Shown: in pieces, positions 45,517 through 55,054 of the stretch
Layout of the letters: every line of letters starts with the position of its first letter
Position numbering within the stretch: the first letter of the stretch is position 1
NCBI RefSeq assembly: GCF_004005475.1
Contig: NZ_RZTZ01000002.1
Span: 62,001 to 126,000 of the forward strand
Reading direction: 5' to 3'
Source: Niallia taxi
GTDB taxonomy: Bacteria; Bacillota; Bacilli; Bacillales; Cytobacillaceae
Length of the DNA stretch: 64,000 nucleotides
Program-made: the position numbers and the translations under genes
The notes under the pieces: model-generated
Database searches by the model: none
Told to the model about the DNA's origin: nothing
What the model saw: only the letters and a program-made list of their open reading frames with translations

Positions 45517-46503
45517 ATGACAATTAGTCCTGTTGAACAATTATTTACCGTATTTAATGAAACAGCATCTCTGCTGCAAGAGGAATTGCAATGCACCTAT
45601 TTAGAGGCATTAGCAGAAACAGGAGAAAATATATTCCAGGAAGCAATTCTGCAGGATGAATTGAGTGAACTTACAAAGAAAAGGCTGATGAAAAGCTATG
45701 AATCGGTTTCTTTAGATAAATTTAGCAAAGAAAATATTCGCAAAGGTTTTCAATTGTCTATTCTAAAGGGTATGAAGGAAAATACACAGCCAAACCATCA
45801 AATGACTCCAGACTCAATCGGAATGTTTATTGGTTATCTTGTTCAGAAATTTTATACAAAAAAAGAAATGCGTTTATTAGACCTTGCTGTAGGTACAGGA
45901 AATCTTTTGACTTCTGTGATCAACCAGCAGGGAGAAAAAAAAGCGGAAGCAATTGGAGTCGATATCGATGATTTGCTTCTCCAGCTTGCCTTTATTAATG
46001 CTAATCTTCAGGAGCAGCCAATTGAATTCTTCAACCAAGACAGTCTTGACAAGCTGTTTATTGACCCAGTGGATATTGTTATCAGTGATTTACCTGTCGG
46101 TTATTATCCAAATGATGTTGGTGCAAGTGAATATGAGCTTAAGGCAGAAACTGGTCATTCCTATGCACATCATCTTTTTATTGAACAATCCATAAATCAT
46201 TTAAAACCAGGCGGATTTGGGTTCTTTATGGTTCCAAATGGCTTGTTTGAAAGTGAACAGGCTCCGAAACTTCACGCTTATTTGAAAGAAGCAGTCCATA
46301 TTCAAGCAATCATGCAGCTGCCATTGACATTATTTAAAAATAAACAGGCAGGAAAAAGCATTTTGATATTGCAGAAAAAAGGGGATACTATAAAAGCACC
46401 GAAGCAGGTGCTCCTTGCCAGCATTCCAAGTTTCTCGAATATGCAGGCGATGGAAAAAATTCTTGGTCAAGTTGACCAATGGCTACAGGAAAACAAGCAG
46501 TAA
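45517..46503 (+). CDS. ytxK: YtxK-type class I SAM-dependent methyltransferase
   Basis: A 328-residue protein. N-terminal helical region (1-105), then a Rossmann fold: motif I LLDLAVGTGNLLTSV (~130-145), acidic loop GVDIDDLLLQ, and motif IV VISDLPVGYYP in place of the N6-adenine NPPY tetrad, as usual in YtxK. FGFFMVPNGLFES and LPLTLFKNKQAGKSILILQKK complete a fold resembling type I restriction modification subunits. A DNA substrate is suspected but unproven. AGGTGAGG precedes the ATG at 45517; GTG at 45508 is less likely. It lies upstream of ackA, as in B. subtilis. Confidence 0.88.
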   Translation: MTISPVEQLFTVFNETASLLQEELQCTYLEALAETGENIFQEAILQDELSELTKKRLMKSYESVSLDKFSKENIRKGFQLSILKGMKENTQPNHQMTPDSIGMFIGYLVQKFYTKKEMRLLDLAVGTGNLLTSVINQQGEKKAEAIGVDIDDLLLQLAFINANLQEQPIEFFNQDSLDKLFIDPVDIVISDLPVGYYPNDVGASEYELKAETGHSYAHHLFIEQSINHLKPGGFGFFMVPNGLFESEQAPKLHAYLKEAVHIQAIMQLPLTLFKNKQAGKSILILQKKGDTIKAPKQVLLASIPSFSNMQAMEKILGQVDQWLQENKQ

Positions 46504-46597
46504 ATGTATGGAACAAAAAAGTGACGCCAAAAGTACATCAATACCTGTTCTACTAAAAACAGCATTTGTACTAACACAGTCTGACGCTATTATATAA

Positions 46598-46658
46598 AAG
46601 CTTTTTCTTGTTTTTGTGGCGAAATCATGAAAAAAACAAAAAAACAAGAAAAAAACGA
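46598..46658. repeat. AT-rich inverted repeat in the ytxK-ackA gap
   Basis: CTTTTTCTTGTTTTTGT (46600s) and ACAAAAAAACAAGAAAAAA (46640s) pair along about 15 bases, flanking GGCGAAATCATGAA. It may serve as a terminator for ytxK; the 46504-46810 gap has no gene. Confidence 0.45.
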
Positions 46659-46810
46659 AGAACTGTATCAATATAACTTGAAATGTTCCTGATACAATGT
46701 TTAAATGAGAAATTGAGAGATATTTGTCCAGTATAGTTTATATATAAAGCTGTTCAATGTCAGATTAGCACAATAAAATGTTGTTATATAAAAGGGGAGT
46801 AAAATACTTT

Positions 46811-48001
46811 ATGGCAAAAATTATTGCGATCAATGCAGGTAGTTCTTCACTAAAGTTCCAACTTTTTGAAATGCCAAGTGAAGAAGTAATCACTAAAGGT
46901 CTTGTTGAACGTATCGGATTAAATGAAGCTGTCTTCAATATTTCATTTAATGGTGAAAAAATCAAAGAAGTAACAGAAATTCCTGATCACGAAGTAGCAG
47001 TAACAATCCTATTGAATAAGTTAACTGAGCTTGGAATCATCAAGTCATTAGACGAAATTCAAGGTATTGGTCACCGCGTTGTTCACGGTGGAGAAGAGTT
47101 TGCTGACTCAGCATTAATTACAGATGAAGTATTAGAGAAAATTGACAATTTGTCAGAGTTAGCACCACTTCACAACCCTGCTAACTTAACAGGAATTCGT
47201 GCATTCCAAAACGTTCTTCCTGAAGTGCCAGCTGTTGCTGTTTTTGATACTGCTTTCCATCAAACAATGCCTGAAAGCTCATATCTATACAGCCTTCCGT
47301 ATGAGTATTATGAAAAATACGGCATTCGTAAATACGGTTTCCATGGAACAAGTCATAAATATGTTTCACAACGTGCTGCAGAAATGCTTGGTCGTCCAAT
47401 TGACCAGCTTCGCCTGATTTCTTGTCACTTAGGAAATGGTGCAAGTATCGCTGCAATTGAAGGCGGTAAATCAATCGATACTTCAATGGGCTTCACACCA
47501 CTTGCTGGTGTAACAATGGGTACACGTTCAGGAAACATTGACCCTGCCTTAATTCCATATATTATGGAAAAAACAGATCAATCTGCAGATGAAGTATTGC
47601 AAGTATTGAACAAAAAGAGCGGATTGCTTGGTATTTCAGGATTCTCAAGTGACCTTCGCGATATTACAGAACAAGCTCAAGCTGGCAACGAGCGTGCAGA
47701 ATTGGCGTTAACTGTTTTTGCTGAGCATATTCATAAGTATATCGGTTCATACGCTTCTGGAATGAACGGTGTAGATGCAATCATCTTCACAGCTGGTATC
47801 GGAGAAAACAGTGAAGTGGTTCGTGCAAGAGTACTTCAAGGACTTGAGTTCATGGGAGTATATTGGGATCAGTCACTTAATAAGATCTCTGGTGAAGAAT
47901 CATTCATCAACTACCCTCATTCTCCAGTAAAAGTTATGGTCATTCCGACTAACGAAGAAGTAATGATTGCACGCGACGTAACAAGAATCGCAAGCGTGTA
48001 A
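46811..48001 (+). CDS. ackA: Acetate kinase
   Basis: A 396-residue ASKHA-fold kinase converting acetyl phosphate plus ADP to acetate and ATP, the overflow pathway for excess carbon. N-terminal [31 protein letters not shown], the phosphate-binding [11 protein letters not shown] and [22 protein letters not shown], and C-terminal [16 protein letters not shown] are canonical. ATG at 46811 with GGGGAG upstream; the longer ORF from 46778 is not supported. In B. subtilis ackA is activated by CcpA; I found no convincing cre site in the immediate upstream region here. Confidence 0.97.
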   Translation: MAKIIAINAGSSSLKFQLFEMPSEEVITKGLVERIGLNEAVFNISFNGEKIKEVTEIPDHEVAVTILLNKLTELGIIKSLDEIQGIGHRVVHGGEEFADSALITDEVLEKIDNLSELAPLHNPANLTGIRAFQNVLPEVPAVAVFDTAFHQTMPESSYLYSLPYEYYEKYGIRKYGFHGTSHKYVSQRAAEMLGRPIDQLRLISCHLGNGASIAAIEGGKSIDTSMGFTPLAGVTMGTRSGNIDPALIPYIMEKTDQSADEVLQVLNKKSGLLGISGFSSDLRDITEQAQAGNERAELALTVFAEHIHKYIGSYASGMNGVDAIIFTAGIGENSEVVRARVLQGLEFMGVYWDQSLNKISGEESFINYPHSPVKVMVIPTNEEVMIARDVTRIASV

Positions 48002-48013
48002 CCACTACTAATA

Positions 48014-48053
48014 AAAAGACAATTCTTTGCAATGCAAAGGATTGTCTTTTTTT
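48014..48053 (+). terminator. Terminator after ackA
   Basis: AAAAGACAATCCTTTGC-type stem: AAGACAATTCTTTGCA and TGCAAAGGATTGTCTT pair with one mismatch pair, followed by T7. Confidence 0.9.
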
Positions 48054-48131
48054 AGTTTAGGCTAATTCAAATGGTATACTAAACAGTGAGAATACATTTA
48101 ATAGGGCTTGTACATAGAAAGGAGTCAATTT

Positions 48132-48971
48132 ATGCTGACTTATAGGGAAGAAGAAGTGCTTAAGGAATTGTCCGAGTGGGAGAGAGTACTTTTTTCGTAT
48201 GATAAGACCGATTTGGAAAGCTTATATGAGAAGTATGTGAGAAAAAGCATGTCATTTTTAGAAGAAAGTAAGTGGGATGAACTTTATTCCATCGTCGATA
48301 GTTCCTTGTTTCATGCATATACAATGCTTCTAAGCTCCAGCCTACATGAATACTCCAATGAACGAATGCTCTCAACAGCAAGAATATTTAATGAAAATAT
48401 CACTGACATAACTGATATGAAAAAACTGACAATTGATCAGCTCCATTTTATTGGCCAGCAGCAAATGGCAAAAAATCGTCTTTATGCGTGTTTTCAAGGA
48501 GGTATTGCTGGAACAGGAGGTATCGCTGCAGCTGCAACTGACTTTTTGGCATTAATGGTAATTAATATACGTTTTTGTCAGCAAACCTCTGCCCTTTTTG
48601 GTTCACCAGGCAATACGCCGACAGAAATAATGACAGCATTAAAGGTGCTCCACGGCGCATGTCTGCCAAAAAGACTTCAAGGAAGGGCATGGGCAGAGCT
48701 GATGGAAGAAATGGAAAGGCCGAGTAATTACTTTTATGAGGGCATAGAAAATGTTGCCAGCAATGAGACGGTAGAGGTCATGCTGCAGCAGACAATGAAG
48801 ATGTTTTTTATTTTTCTTTTTGGCAAAAAAACATACAAAAAAATGCCGTTTGTCAGTATGCTGATCGGTGCAGGAGCAAACTATCAATATACGAAAAAAA
48901 TAACTGAATTTTCCTATAAGTATTATCAAAGACGTTACTTATATGAAAAGCTCCAGGGCAGGACCAATTAG
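48132..48971 (+). CDS. EcsC-family protein
   Basis: A 279-residue protein with the EcsC domain: MAKNRLYACFQGGIAGTGGIAAAATDFLALMVINIRFCQQTSALFG contains the family's small-residue hydrophobic segment, and a second amphipathic region PFVSMLIGAGANYQYTKKITEFSYKYYQRRYL ends it. EcsC-type proteins are linked to ABC transport regulation by name only; their activity is unknown. ATG at 48132 after AAGGAGTCA. It sits 14 bases before moaB, in a place where B. subtilis has no equivalent that I can recall, and may be cotranscribed with moaB. Confidence 0.85.
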   Translation: MLTYREEEVLKELSEWERVLFSYDKTDLESLYEKYVRKSMSFLEESKWDELYSIVDSSLFHAYTMLLSSSLHEYSNERMLSTARIFNENITDITDMKKLTIDQLHFIGQQQMAKNRLYACFQGGIAGTGGIAAAATDFLALMVINIRFCQQTSALFGSPGNTPTEIMTALKVLHGACLPKRLQGRAWAELMEEMERPSNYFYEGIENVASNETVEVMLQQTMKMFFIFLFGKKTYKKMPFVSMLIGAGANYQYTKKITEFSYKYYQRRYLYEKLQGRTN

Positions 48972-48985
48972 GGAGGAAAAAGACT

Positions 48986-49483
48986 TTGAGCATTACCGAA
49001 CATACGAACAAAAAATATACCCATATCGCATGTAAAGTGATTACTATAAGTGACACAAGAACAGAAGCAGATGACAAAAGCGGGAAAATGATAATCAATC
49101 TGCTTGAATCTGCAGGTCATCAGGTAGTGAATTATGTCATTATTAAGGATGAGAAAACAGAAATCCAACGAGAACTGACAGACGCAGCCTCAGTAGAAGC
49201 GATTATATTAAATGGCGGAACAGGTATTTCCGAAAGGGATGTTACAATTGAAGCAGTCAAACCATTATTAACGAAGGAAATTAGCGGGTTCGGAGAGCTG
49301 TTTAGAATGCTAAGCTACACAGAGGATATTGGCCCTGCAGCAATGCTGTCTAGAGCGATTGCTGGAACGCTTGGCGGGCGTGTTGTATTTGCCATGCCTG
49401 GTTCGACAGGTGCTGTAAAGCTAGGGATGAAAAAGCTGGTGCTCCCTGAGCTGACTCATATTGTGAGCGAGCTTCATAAGTAA
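48986..49483 (+). CDS. moaB: Molybdenum cofactor biosynthesis protein MoaB
   Basis: A 165-residue MogA/MoaB-type molybdopterin-binding protein. VITISDTRTEADDKSGKMI near the N-terminus, ILNGGTGISERDVTIEAV (phosphate and molybdopterin binding GGTG) and ELFRMLSYTEDIGPAAMLSRAIAG are conserved, with a final MPGSTGAVKLGMKKLVLPEL loop. Likely adenylates molybdopterin for molybdenum insertion. Start is TTG at 48986, six bases after GGGAGG; homologues begin at the same point. Standing next to argG, as in B. subtilis. No other moa gene is in this window. Confidence 0.95.
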   Translation: MSITEHTNKKYTHIACKVITISDTRTEADDKSGKMIINLLESAGHQVVNYVIIKDEKTEIQRELTDAASVEAIILNGGTGISERDVTIEAVKPLLTKEISGFGELFRMLSYTEDIGPAAMLSRAIAGTLGGRVVFAMPGSTGAVKLGMKKLVLPELTHIVSELHK

Positions 49484-49511
49484 CCGGAACTTCTGAATAA
49501 GATTTTGCATA

Positions 49512-49538
49512 AAAGGGAGGGGAACCTCCTTTTTTTTG
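49512..49538 (+). terminator. Terminator after moaB
   Basis: AAAGGGAGG and CCTCCTTT pair around GGAA and are followed by a T-run. Confidence 0.85.
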
Positions 49539-49676
49539 AGTCGTTTTTTATTAGGTTGAAAATTCTAACTCTTCTGAACTGAAAGCGGACGAAAGATAGG
49601 GCAACTGCTTATGTGGAACAGGTGTAAGGCTGATGTTATAAATATAAATTTTTTTGTATTTTTATAGAATTAATGC

Positions 49677-49705
49677 TTGATATTCTAAAAGAAAGTTGTT
49701 AAAGT
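49677..49705 (+). promoter_or_regulatory. Promoter of the argGH operon
   Basis: TTGATA at 49677-49682, a 17-base spacer and TAAAGT at 49700-49705; the ARG boxes follow directly downstream. Confidence 0.6.
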
Positions 49706-49719
49706 GATTAATATAGTTT

Positions 49720-49755
49720 TTGAATAAAAATATAAATAAATGAATAAATATTCGT
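49720..49755 (+). promoter_or_regulatory. Two ARG-box-like operators before argG
   Basis: TGAATAAAAATATA (49721-49734) and TGAATAAATATTCG (49741-49754) both match the AhrC/ArgR operator half-site TGAATAAAAAT, and start exactly 20 bases apart (two helical turns), as expected for hexamer binding. Probable arginine repression of argGH. Confidence 0.75.
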
Positions 49756-49777
49756 ATATATAGGAGGAAAAACGCTC

Positions 49778-50986
49778 ATGGCGAATCCAAAAATTGTTTT
49801 AGCATATTCAGGTGGTTTAGATACATCGGTAGCAATCAAATGGCTTCAGGATCAAGGGTATGATGTTGTTGCTTGCTGTCTTGACGTAGGGGAAGGCAAG
49901 GACTTGAAATTCGTTCAAGAAAAAGCTTTATCTGTTGGAGCGGTACAATCATATGTTATTGATGCGAAAGAAGAGTTTGCACAGGAGTTTGCTTTAGTGG
50001 CAATGCAGGCACACACTTTATATGAAGGTAAGTATCCTCTTGTGTCTGCTCTTTCAAGACCGTTGATTGCTAAAAAACTTGTAGAAGTAGCAGAAAAGGA
50101 AAATGCAGTTGCAGTAGCACACGGATGTACAGGGAAAGGAAATGACCAAGTACGTTTCGAGGTTTCTATCCAAGCCCTTAACCCGAACCTAAAAGTGTTG
50201 GCGCCAGTGCGTGAATGGGGCTGGTCTCGTGAGGAAGAGATTGAATATGCAAAAGAAAAAAATATTCCGATTCCGATCAACTTAGACAGCCCATTCTCTA
50301 TTGACCAAAACTTATGGGGACGCAGCAATGAGTGCGGTATTTTGGAAGATCCATGGGCAGCACCACCAGAAGAAGCTTATGATTTAACAGTTAGCTTAGA
50401 GGATGCGCCAGATACACCGGATGTTATTGAAATTGACTTTAAAGAAGGTGTACCGGTAAGCATTGACGGTATTTCATACAAATTGTCTGATCTAATTCTT
50501 GAGTTGAATAAATTAGCAGGTAAACATGGTGTTGGACGTATTGACCATGTTGAAAACCGCCTTGTTGGTATTAAATCTCGTGAGGTTTACGAATGCCCTG
50601 GTGCAATTACATTAATTAAGGCTCATAAAGAGCTTGAGGATATTACACTTGTTAAAGAAGTGGCTCACTTCAAACCAGTTATTGAGAAGAAAATCACTGA
50701 GGTTATTTATGAAGGCCTATGGTTCTCTCCATTGACTAAAGCTCTGCAAGCATTCTTGCAAGAAACACAAAAGAACGTAACAGGAACTGTTCGTGTGAAG
50801 CTGTTTAAAGGTCACTCTATTGTAGAAGGAAGAAAATCTCCGAACTCCTTATACGATGAAAAGCTGGCAACATACACTTCTGATGATGAGTTCGATCATG
50901 CAGCTGCAGTTGGCTTCATTAAGCTTTGGGGTCTGCCAACAAAGGTGCAAAGCATTGTGGAAAACAACAAGAAGGTGACAGTGTGA
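49778..50986 (+). CDS. argG: Argininosuccinate synthase
   Basis: A 402-residue enzyme joining citrulline and aspartate with ATP, the penultimate arginine step. N-terminal PP-loop AYSGGLDTS (residues 9-17), [15 protein letters not shown] (citrulline/aspartate-binding), [25 protein letters not shown] and the C-terminal [32 protein letters not shown] are canonical. Length normal. AGGAGGAAAAACGCTC leads the ATG. The stop overlaps the argH start by three bases, giving translational coupling. Confidence 0.97.
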   Translation: MANPKIVLAYSGGLDTSVAIKWLQDQGYDVVACCLDVGEGKDLKFVQEKALSVGAVQSYVIDAKEEFAQEFALVAMQAHTLYEGKYPLVSALSRPLIAKKLVEVAEKENAVAVAHGCTGKGNDQVRFEVSIQALNPNLKVLAPVREWGWSREEEIEYAKEKNIPIPINLDSPFSIDQNLWGRSNECGILEDPWAAPPEEAYDLTVSLEDAPDTPDVIEIDFKEGVPVSIDGISYKLSDLILELNKLAGKHGVGRIDHVENRLVGIKSREVYECPGAITLIKAHKELEDITLVKEVAHFKPVIEKKITEVIYEGLWFSPLTKALQAFLQETQKNVTGTVRVKLFKGHSIVEGRKSPNSLYDEKLATYTSDDEFDHAAAVGFIKLWGLPTKVQSIVENNKKVTV

Positions 50987-52371
50987 AGAAATTATGGGGA
51001 GGCAGATTTACAAAATCTGCAGAAGAATGGGTAGACGAATTCGGTGCATCCATCTCCTTTGATCAAGAGCTTGTCCTTGAAGATATTGACGGAAGCATTG
51101 CCCATGTGGCAATGCTTTCTGAAACAGGAATCCTCACTTTAGAGGAAGCGGAAAAAATCAAGGCTGGATTGCTTATTTTGAAAGAAAAGGCAGAAAAGGA
51201 AGAGCTGGAATTCTCTGTGAAACTGGAGGATATTCATTTAAATCTTGAAAGTCAGCTTACGGAACTGATTGGTCCTGTTGGCGGGAAGCTTCACACAGGA
51301 AGAAGCCGTAACGACCAGGTTGCAACAGATATGCATTTATATTTGCGCAAGCAAGTGCAAAGCATTATTTCTTTGTTAGAGGAGCTTCAAGGAGCATTGC
51401 TTGAAAAGGCTGAAGCTAACATCGAGACAATCATGCCGGGATATACACATTTGCAAAGAGCGCAGCCAATTTCCTTCGCTCATCATTTAATGGCTTATTT
51501 CTGGATGTTTGAAAGAGACAAGGCTAGATATAAGGAAAACTTAAGCCGTGTTAATGTATCTCCACTTGGGGCAGGTGCTTTAGCTGGTACAACTTTTCCG
51601 ATAGACCGTTACAAAACGGCAGAGCTGCTGGAATTTGGCAGTATCTATGAGAACAGTATGGATGCCGTTAGTGATCGTGATTTTATCTTGGAATTTTTAT
51701 CAACAAGCAGCATCTTGATGATGCATCTTTCTAGATTCAGTGAAGAAATCATTCTTTGGTCAAGTCAGGAGTTCAAATTCATAGAATTGGATGACAGCTT
51801 CTCGACAGGCAGCAGCATTATGCCACAAAAGAAAAATCCTGATATGGCTGAGTTGATTAGGGGGAAAACAGGTAGAGTATACGGAAACCTTATGGGTCTG
51901 TTAACTGTATTAAAAGGACTTCCGCTTGCATACAACAAGGATATGCAGGAAGATAAAGAAGGTATGTTTGATACAGTAAAAACAGTTGTAGGTTCCTTAA
52001 AGATTTTTGCTGGCATGGTGCAAACAATGAAGGTGCAGACAGATACAATGGAGCAAGCAACAAAAAATGACTTTTCAAATGCAACAGAGCTTGCTGATTA
52101 TTTATCAGATAAAGGCATGCCATTTAGAGAAGCACATGAGGTTGTTGGGAAATTAGTATTGCATTGTGTACAAAAACAGTGTTTCTTGGCTGATTTGCCG
52201 CTTGAAGAACTTCAAGCAGCAAGCACGCTGTTTGAAGGGGACATATATGAAGTACTAAATCCGCGAACTGCCGTTCAAAGAAGAAACAGTGCTGGTGGAA
52301 CAGGATTCCTGCAAGTGGAACAAGCTATTCAAAAAGCAAAAAAATGCCTGGAACCGCTAGTAAAGGCATAA
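50983..52371 (+). CDS. argH: Argininosuccinate lyase
   Basis: A 462-residue fumarase/aspartase-superfamily lyase that splits argininosuccinate to arginine and fumarate. [20 protein letters not shown] at the N-terminus, [30 protein letters not shown], and the signature [22 protein letters not shown] with the mobile catalytic serine are present. Start is GTG at 50983 (GTGA overlap with argG) following GAAGGTGACA. The longer in-frame ORF from 50926 lies inside argG and is not used. Ends in a hairpin that also serves the convergent gene. Confidence 0.97.
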   Translation: MKKLWGGRFTKSAEEWVDEFGASISFDQELVLEDIDGSIAHVAMLSETGILTLEEAEKIKAGLLILKEKAEKEELEFSVKLEDIHLNLESQLTELIGPVGGKLHTGRSRNDQVATDMHLYLRKQVQSIISLLEELQGALLEKAEANIETIMPGYTHLQRAQPISFAHHLMAYFWMFERDKARYKENLSRVNVSPLGAGALAGTTFPIDRYKTAELLEFGSIYENSMDAVSDRDFILEFLSTSSILMMHLSRFSEEIILWSSQEFKFIELDDSFSTGSSIMPQKKNPDMAELIRGKTGRVYGNLMGLLTVLKGLPLAYNKDMQEDKEGMFDTVKTVVGSLKIFAGMVQTMKVQTDTMEQATKNDFSNATELADYLSDKGMPFREAHEVVGKLVLHCVQKQCFLADLPLEELQAASTLFEGDIYEVLNPRTAVQRRNSAGGTGFLQVEQAIQKAKKCLEPLVKA

Positions 52372-52373
52372 CG

Positions 52374-52410
52374 AAAAGAGGCATCCAATTTGGAATGCCT
52401 CCTTTTTTAT
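52374..52410. terminator. Bidirectional terminator between argH and the universal stress gene
   Basis: AAAAGAGGCATCCAA and TTGGAATGCCTCCTTTT pair around a short loop with T-runs in both directions. Confidence 0.9.
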
Positions 52411-52850
52411 ATTCCGTTCCTTACAATTAAGACATCACAAGGTGCATTACGGGCAATACCTTCGGAAACGCTTCCGATAATAAAACGTTCGACCGTATTT
52501 AATCCGGTAGCACCACAGATAATCAAGTCTGCATTATATTTTTCAGCGATTTCCCTTGGAATAACAGCTCTTGGTGAACCGAATTCAATAGCCTTTTCCA
52601 CATCCGACAATCCGGCTCGCTCAGCCCTTCTTGTATACTTATCCATTAATTCCTTAGCAAACTCATCTGCCTTGGAAGCAACGGACTGATCAAATGCTGC
52701 AACTGTAGCGAAAGAACGAGTGTCAATAACATGTGCTAAAATAAGCTCAGCATCGTTTTCCACTGCAATAGAAACAGCCTTTTCAAATGCCTTTTCCCCT
52801 TGCTCTGAACCGTCGACGGCAACAATGATCTTCTTATACGCCAACCCCAT
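52407..52850 (-). CDS. Universal stress protein (UspA family)
   Basis: A 147-residue alpha/beta nucleotide-binding protein. N-terminal KKIIVAVDGSEQGEKAFEKAVSIA binds the nucleotide face; the C-terminal GATGLNTVERFIIGSVSEGIARNAPCDVLIVRN matches the G-2x-G-9x-GS ATP-binding pattern, so the protein is of the ATP-binding UspA type. Cytosolic stress role inferred from family. Related to B. subtilis YxiE/NhaX, but which one cannot be told. AAAGGAGGCTGTTAAT precedes the start. Its 3' end shares a terminator with argH. Confidence 0.9.
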   Translation of the reverse strand: MGLAYKKIIVAVDGSEQGEKAFEKAVSIAVENDAELILAHVIDTRSFATVAAFDQSVASKADEFAKELMDKYTRRAERAGLSDVEKAIEFGSPRAVIPREIAEKYNADLIICGATGLNTVERFIIGSVSEGIARNAPCDVLIVRNGI

Positions 52851-52963
52851 ATTAACAGCCTCCTTTTACTCTCTCTCTTAATTATATACCCACTGCCTGC
52901 ATAACATTAACGTTAAAATGCAACAATAAAAAGGCATTTCAGGAACAGGAGGGGACAGCCATC

Positions 52964-53098
52964 ATGAGGGACACAAAGGGAAACACAAACCTTGATTATG
53001 ATGAAAACGGCCATTTGGAAGTAACGGCACAAGTGATGGAAGCTTATAATGACGGCGCCATTGACAACTTAATCATCCGCAGTCAAGAGGAAAAATAG
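52964..53098 (+). CDS. Small conserved-looking 44-residue protein
   Basis: MRDTKGNTNLDYDENGHLEV continues TAQVMEAYNDGAIDNLIIRS. The product is acidic and soluble, without membrane segment. Evidence for coding: GGAGGGG ten bases before the ATG, a clean frame of 135 bases in a divergent gap, and codon use like neighbours. I do not recognise its family. Divergently transcribed from the universal stress gene; ends in front of the pepQ terminator. Confidence 0.65.
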   Translation: MRDTKGNTNLDYDENGHLEVTAQVMEAYNDGAIDNLIIRSQEEK

Positions 53099-53099
53099 A

Positions 53100-53149
53100 C
53101 AAAAAAACTGACTCAAACTCCGTTTTCATACGGTCATTTGAGTCAGCCT
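53100..53149. terminator. Terminator between the small gene and the peptidase gene
   Basis: CTGACTCAAA and TTTGAGTCAG pair perfectly around 18 bases (which contain CCGTTTTCATACGG, itself a small helix); minus-strand T7 (AAAAAAA at 53100-53107) serves the peptidase, while plus-strand T-run is lacking. Confidence 0.85.
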
Positions 53150-53154
53150 CTCTA

Positions 53155-54252
53155 TTATGAAATGACTTGAAGCTCCTTTGGAAACTTCGTCAAGATTTCA
53201 ACACCATCTTCTGTAACATAAACATCATCTTCAATTCTTACTCCAGCAACATTTGGTACATAAATACCCGGCTCAATTGTGTAAACCATGCCAGTCTTAA
53301 GAACAAGCGGATTTGTTGAAGTTAGGGATGGATACTCATGAACACTGATGCCAAGTCCATGTCCAAGACGATGCGGGAAGTATTCTCCAAACCCTGCATC
53401 TTTAATGACATTGCGTGCTGCAAGATCTATATCCATGCATTTTGCTCCAGGCTTTGATGCATCAAGAGCCGCAAGCTGTGCCTTTAATACAGTGTCATAT
53501 ATATTTTTTTGGTCATCATTAATATCGCAATATGCTACCGTTCTTGTTATATCTGAACAATATCCGTCAACGACAACCCCTAAATCAAACAGAACTAAAT
53601 CTCCTTTTTTGATCTTCGTACTGCCTGGGTTTCCATGTGGAGATGCTCCGTTTTTACCTGTTAGCACCATTGTTGAAAAGGACATTTTGCCAATGCCTTT
53701 TTTCTTCAGTTCATATTCAATTGCAGCCAAAACTTCCATTTCTGTTTTGCCTTCTGCAATCTCACTGCAGCCAACCTCAATCGCGTAATCTGCCCATTTA
53801 CAAGCTTCACGGATTTTTGCAAGCTCTTGCTCTGATTTCACCATTCTTACTTCATTGAGCTTTTCCTCTGCAGGAAGGAAGTCAACAACTGCTGGGAAAT
53901 ATTGCTTTAAAGCTTCATAACGCTGAACGTTCATATGCTCCTTTTCAACGGCAATCCTTTTTGCTGAAGCTTTTTTTGCTACCTTTTCTTGAATTGCTTC
54001 CCAAGGATTATCGGTATCGCTGTAGCCGATGATGTCATATTGCCAGCCAGCATTTCTTGCATCATTTTGCTCCATTGCTGGACAGACAAGGATAGGCTCT
54101 TCCTTCGGAAAAAGAATAAGAGCTAATAGACGTTCATGCGGGTCACTGTAAAATCCGCTTAAATAAAAAATATTATCTGTTGATGTCAAGAAAGCAAAAT
54201 CAATCGCTTCCTGTTCCATCCATGTTGAAATTTCCTTTAATTGTCTTTCCAA
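53155..54252 (-). CDS. pepQ: M24 Xaa-Pro dipeptidase/aminopeptidase
   Basis: A 365-residue creatinase/prolidase-fold peptidase. Residues ~1-125 form the N-terminal domain; the M24 catalytic domain carries FDLGVVVDGYCSDITRTVAY (two Asp ligands), PHRLGHGLGISVHEYP (His ligand), YTIEPGIYVP (Glu) and VRIEDDVYVTEDG (Glu). It removes or splits residues bound to proline in the cytosol. Start is TTG at 54252 seven bases after GGAGGAATAA. Same family as B. subtilis YkvY/YqhT/PapA; pepQ is the best general name but the exact substrate is uncertain. Confidence 0.88.
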   Translation of the reverse strand: MERQLKEISTWMEQEAIDFAFLTSTDNIFYLSGFYSDPHERLLALILFPKEEPILVCPAMEQNDARNAGWQYDIIGYSDTDNPWEAIQEKVAKKASAKRIAVEKEHMNVQRYEALKQYFPAVVDFLPAEEKLNEVRMVKSEQELAKIREACKWADYAIEVGCSEIAEGKTEMEVLAAIEYELKKKGIGKMSFSTMVLTGKNGASPHGNPGSTKIKKGDLVLFDLGVVVDGYCSDITRTVAYCDINDDQKNIYDTVLKAQLAALDASKPGAKCMDIDLAARNVIKDAGFGEYFPHRLGHGLGISVHEYPSLTSTNPLVLKTGMVYTIEPGIYVPNVAGVRIEDDVYVTEDGVEILTKFPKELQVIS

Positions 54253-54432
54253 GGAATTATTCCTCCTTTATATACAAGCATTTACTATTAAATATCACTA
54301 ATAAGATTATCAACAACTCCATTGCTTGTAAACCTTTAGTAGCTCGAAATAATTATTGTTAATTAGAAAAATCAACATTTTTTAAACTTGTCCGCATAGA
54401 ATGAATATAAGTGAGAAATGAGGAGGCAGAAA

Positions 54433-54678
54433 ATGAAGAAGAATCGTTATTTACTTTGTATTTTATTATGTGGAGTCCTTCTATATTATGGAGTGCCACG
54501 ACTTGCTCCATATGATGCTGGAATATCAGGTGTCTTTTCCATCACTTGGCTAGCCTTTGCTATATTTGTACTGGCAGGAAATTTAACTGCATTGCTATAT
54601 GCTCCTAAAGGGAAACAAGGAAGCAAAAAAACGCTGCAGCAGCTACAGAAAAAAAGAAAGATTCGTTACTATCAATAA
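54433..54678 (+). CDS. Small two-helix membrane protein
   Basis: An 81-residue protein with two predicted transmembrane helices (about YLLCILLCGVLLYYGVPRL and GVFSITWLAFAIFVLAGNLTALLY) and a basic C-terminal tail (PKGKQGSKKTLQQLQKKRKIRYY), placing the tail in the cytosol. ATG at 54433 follows GAGGAGGCAGAAA; the in-frame ATG at 54418 would overlap the ribosome site. I do not recognise the family. It is followed by an unusually long structured terminator. Confidence 0.75.
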   Translation: MKKNRYLLCILLCGVLLYYGVPRLAPYDAGISGVFSITWLAFAIFVLAGNLTALLYAPKGKQGSKKTLQQLQKKRKIRYYQ

Positions 54679-54684
54679 TAAAAC

Positions 54685-54770
54685 AAAAGCTTGCCAACCC
54701 TACATCCCTAACGGCGTTTGGAATTGCCAAATGGTGGATAAAAATGAAGGGGTTTGGTAAGCTTTTTTTT
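54685..54770 (+). terminator. Three-tier long hairpin with T8
   Basis: An outer stem of about 14 bp (AAGCTTGCCAA-CCC 54687-54700 with GGG-TTTGGTAAGCTT 54750-54764), a middle ATCC/GGAT pairing (54704-54707 with 54736-54739) and an inner TTTGG-AATTG-CCAAA (54717-54731) precede eight T. Much longer than other terminators in the window. The remainder of 54771-55054 shows AT-rich promoter-like DNA only. Confidence 0.7.
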
Positions 54771-55054
54771 ATCCAAATATTATTACAGTTGGAATTTTTG
54801 TTTATAACAAATTAACAGCTTGTTTGAATTTACATTGTGAAATAAGTGTAAAATGATTTATCAGCTAAAACTGTACTAATAATTTTTTTAATAAAATTTA
54901 TACTGTTATATATATAATGGATTGAATCGAAGGATTGGACATTCTATAATAATAGGTAAGAGAAAATTTGTTAAAACATATTTTTCGAAAAAATATTGAA
55001 ATGAACAATAGTAAGACATTTACATAAAAACTCAAGTTTAAAGGAGGGTGAACA

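Noticed and set aside
46504-46810. A cre site upstream of ackA
   Set aside because: I checked the CG dinucleotides in the gap; none fits WTGNAANCGNWNNCW with fewer than three mismatches.
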